Origin: Echinococcus granulosus
Lineage: Eukaryota > Platyhelminthes > Cestoda > Cyclophyllidea > Taeniidae
Reading direction: 5' to 3'
DNA length: 64,000 nt
Assembly: GCF_000524195.1 (NCBI RefSeq)
Contig: NW_020170478.1
Location: 189,134-253,133, forward strand
Shown: positions 62,101 through 64,000 of the stretch, one piece after another
How positions within the stretch are numbered: the stretch's first letter is position 1
Layout: each line of letters opens with the position of its first letter
The notes under the pieces: model-generated
The model's input: the letters and a program-made list of their open reading frames with translations, nothing else
What the model was told of the DNA's origin: nothing
Databases searched by the model: none
Program-made: the position numbers and the translations under genes

Positions 62101-62823
62101 TTAGCAACCGATGCTTCACTGAGTAATTATCTGATCAAAAGCTACCCATTTATTAACGATTAACGTAACCGTTTAAGGTAACGGACTAGGGAAACTTACA
62201 TTGTCTCATCAGAACGGAAGTGGATAGTTCCCTGGAGAATTTTAGCCGAGGGTGAAGAAGCATTAGCCACCTGATAGTCGAAGAAATGCTCAAACACGCT
62301 GGCAAAACAATTTCGACGAAGTAAGGCGGCTTTTGTGGCAAGAGCTTCCAAGTTATCTGGCAGATGGTTGCAGTCGAATTGCAGAGTGACCGAAGTACCC
62401 GATTCTGCTCCAGGCTTTAGGTAACTTCCATATTCCCTAACAAGAACCTTTCATACGAAAAATTGGACATTAGACAAAGGTAAAAAACCTTAGAGTCGCC
62501 AAATTTTTCAATTTCCTTGTAGAAGGAAAGTGAAATGCTGACGGTGAGGATATTACTATCGGGTTTTCGGACAATAGAGTAGAGTATGCCATCGAAATCC
62601 GCTACATTGTCATTAATGTCAGCAACTGTTTGGAATCTAAAAGAGTAAAATACGCAGTTAAAAAATCAACTAAACACGTTGAACTACATGATTTTTATAG
62701 ATGACACTGATAAATTAGTCAAATATATTACTTATCAGGATATTGGAGGTGATTCTTGTAGGCTTGAAGCTGAGCAAGAACAACGTCTCTCACAGCCGAG
62801 TGAAAGGGTTCAATAAGGATCAT
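59158..62823 (-). CDS. ARPC2: Actin-related protein 2/3 complex subunit 2 (p34-Arc)
   Basis: Core structural subunit of the Arp2/3 actin-nucleating complex; contacts the mother filament in branched actin networks. Seven exons on the - strand, all in phase: 62823-62732, 62636-62489, 62447-62200, 61958-61865, 60072-59946, 59664-59412 and 59182-59158, giving 328 residues (human 300). Diagnostic segments are the start [116 protein letters not shown] and [15 protein letters not shown], each aligning to the family in order. The last exon (SFRKVRPS then stop) is a short spliced terminus. If the donor at 59411 is not used, the frame instead reads on to a TAG at 59339 with a hydrophobic tail. A scaffold gap and microsatellite interrupt the intron at 59665-59945. 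Confidence 0.94.
59725..59900. repeat. GATG/GATA tetranucleotide array interrupted by a 100-N assembly gap
   Basis: GATGGATAGATGGAC on the left and an uninterrupted GATG array on the right flank 100 N (59740-59839). The gap is almost certainly a collapsed or unresolved part of the same microsatellite inside an ARPC2 intron. Its true length is unknown. Confidence 0.95.
60592..60716 (-). CDS. Orphan terminal-type exon inside an ARPC2 intron
   Basis: On the - strand a TTTTCAG acceptor is followed by 40 codons and a TGA. The peptide reads [20 protein letters not shown], then [20 protein letters not shown]. Third codon positions are strongly C/G, unlike the AT-rich intron around it and like a real coding exon. 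ARPC2 exons 4 and 5 (61958-61865 and 60072-59946) join in phase without it, and it contains a stop, so it is not part of the normal ARPC2 message. It could be an alternative ARPC2 3' end, the last exon of a nested gene, or a pseudogene fragment. Joining to ARPC2 exon 4 (phase 0) would shift the frame, which argues against the first option. No family recognised. Confidence 0.45.
60717..61864. other. ARPC2 intron sequence
   Basis: The upstream part of the ARPC2 intron. No further exons of the orphan gene could be seen. A 95-codon + strand frame (60699-60986) overlaps the orphan exon antisense and has no support. Confidence 0.5.
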
Positions 62824-63448
62824 TACGAATGTTAGAAAAAGAGTAAAAAACTTGACACAGGAACCCGCGGAAATGAGAAAACTCGAAAAGCTGCTTAATT
62901 ACATTATAACTTAAAACAAACTCTTAAAAAATGATTAAAATTGATATAAGCATAGTAGCATAATGCAAGCATATCAGCTGAGGCGATTACGACACTTAAA
63001 CTGCCATAGTAAAACCTTTTAGTCGGCGATTTTATGTACTGGAGATGTGCAATAAATTAATAGATTTTATGCGCAAAATTGAGGTAGAGAAAACGAGTAC
63101 CTCAAAAAGTATGTAAAGCCAAATAAATAGCGAAAACAGCTCTATAGGGAATTGCGTGTAAGTAAAATGCAAAAATTTTTGTGTGAATAAAAGGAATGCG
63201 AAGGATGTTAGTTTACGTCTCGGGTCTAGTAAAGGGGCCACTATAGCGCTGCTTTCAATGCCTTATACCTCAAAAGTTAATACTGCGGCACATCAAATAT
63301 GCATACTTTGCCCAAATACTATGTTTTCAGCCGTGGGCAGGGAGGCCACGGGACGGTGCGTGCAAATTGCCACCTCAAGTAAACGGTTTATGCAAAATAC
63401 CCGGAAGGACATAGTGCAATTTGTAATAAATTAAATGTTTAAATGTTG
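62824..63448. promoter_or_regulatory. Upstream region of ARPC2
   Basis: AT-rich sequence immediately 5' of the ARPC2 start codon, expected to hold its promoter and 5' UTR. No specific element is recognised. An 83-codon + strand frame (63183-63434) has no support. Confidence 0.35.
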
Positions 63449-63553
63449 CTATTTGCGTAGGATCACTTTGTTCCGCAGCAGCAGTGTCTTCACTTTGTAG
63501 ACTGTGCCTTGGTTCATGCCCGTAGCCCAGTCCTTTCCGTAGATCAAACGCAT
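63449..63553 (-). CDS. Orphan small ORF or terminal exon, 34 codons
   Basis: A - strand ATG opens 34 codons (MRLIYGKDWATGMNQGTVYK, then VKTLLLRNKVILRK) ending at TAG. Nearly every third position is C or G, while the flanking DNA is AT-rich, which strongly suggests present or past coding. The frame opens only three codons before the ATG, so it is either a complete micro-protein, a terminal exon with an acceptor close upstream, or a gene relic. The overlapping longer frame (63557-63375) lacks this codon bias. No family is recognised. Confidence 0.35.
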   Translation of the reverse strand: MRLIYGKDWATGMNQGTVYKVKTLLLRNKVILRK

Positions 63554-64000
63554 GCATTTTATTTAAGCTTGACTGCCTTTAAAATACAGTATCTAAAAGT
63601 TTAACAGCATTTTATAGCGTTTCCATTAATGGGTACTTAAATATCAGAATACCTAATACTCTCTAGTACAACGTTCACTTCTTACCAACAAATGGATTCT
63701 TGAGTAAAATGCTATAATATAAAAATGAAAAAATTGGTAGGTGTCTATTTAATGCAGTACTTCGGGGTTCATTTAAATAAAACTATTTTCAAAATATCTG
63801 AGTGTAGCGTATAATATAATACTTTTCAGCCGAACAAAACAATACATTAAGTGCATTTAGTAATTTTATTGCAAAGCCAAAAGTAGCAAGTTCGAGATAG
63901 CGAAGTCGCTTTTCCTAGTTTTCCCACATTTATTGCAGGCCCTGCCGACCTTGCGGCATCTTTAAAGAGTAGTAAGGAGCTAATTTTGCGCGGTATTTTA
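63554..64000. other. AT-rich end of window, nothing seen
   Basis: No open frame, repeat or RNA gene could be supported in the last ~450 bases. Confidence 0.6.

Noticed and set aside
1..64000. CRISPR arrays, bacterial operons, phage or rRNA genes
   Set aside because: No spaced direct repeats, ribosome binding sites, operon-like packing or rRNA signatures were seen; the gene structure is that of an animal nuclear genome.

Overview
The window looks like nuclear DNA of an invertebrate animal. Genes are split into short exons with GT-AG introns, intergenic space is large and AT-rich, and there are GATG/CATC microsatellites. Protein style and intron layout suggest a parasitic flatworm, most likely a tapeworm; that assignment is inference, because no rRNA or mitochondrial marker is present. 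Positions 59740-59839 are a run of 100 N, so this is a scaffold with an assembly gap.

Eight genes were rebuilt by hand from splice sites and reading-frame phase and could be named. On the + strand: a tetraspanin (6319-7835), an ankyrin-repeat/SOCS-box protein (12636-16312), a mitochondrial-type thioredoxin with a CNPC active site (18109-18687), and ATP synthase coupling factor 6 (25172-25573). On the - strand: an ethanolamine/choline kinase (24409-21603), a Dixin-like calponin-homology/coiled-coil protein (44645-31030), ERp44, an ER thioredoxin-family chaperone ending in RDEL (58442-53421), and ARPC2, the p34 subunit of the Arp2/3 complex (62823-59158). Every splice junction joins in phase in seven of these eight models. 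The exception is the Dixin-like gene, which has two uncertain junctions in its middle.

Layout: 1-6.3 kb holds an unidentified multi-exon - strand gene and unassigned sequence; 6.3-7.8 kb tetraspanin; 9.6-11.6 kb a 5' coding exon and possible further exons of an unidentified - strand gene; 12.6-16.3 kb ASB protein; 18.1-18.7 kb thioredoxin; 21.6-24.4 kb kinase, divergent from ATP synthase factor 6 at 25.2 kb; 26.2-26.9 kb a possible small + strand gene; 31-44.7 kb the Dixin-like gene; 44.7-53.4 kb mostly gene-free, with a CATC array and a GC-rich hairpin cluster; 53.4-58.4 kb ERp44 with an LTR-like insertion in an intron; 59.2-62.8 kb ARPC2 with an unexplained coding-looking exon inside an intron; 63.4-63.6 kb an orphan small ORF.

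The genes are ordinary housekeeping or signalling loci (cytoskeleton, secretory folding, phospholipid synthesis, mitochondrial redox and ATP synthesis, Wnt-type scaffolding, ubiquitin ligase). They do not form an obvious functional cluster. No CRISPR, phage or bacterial operon structure is present.
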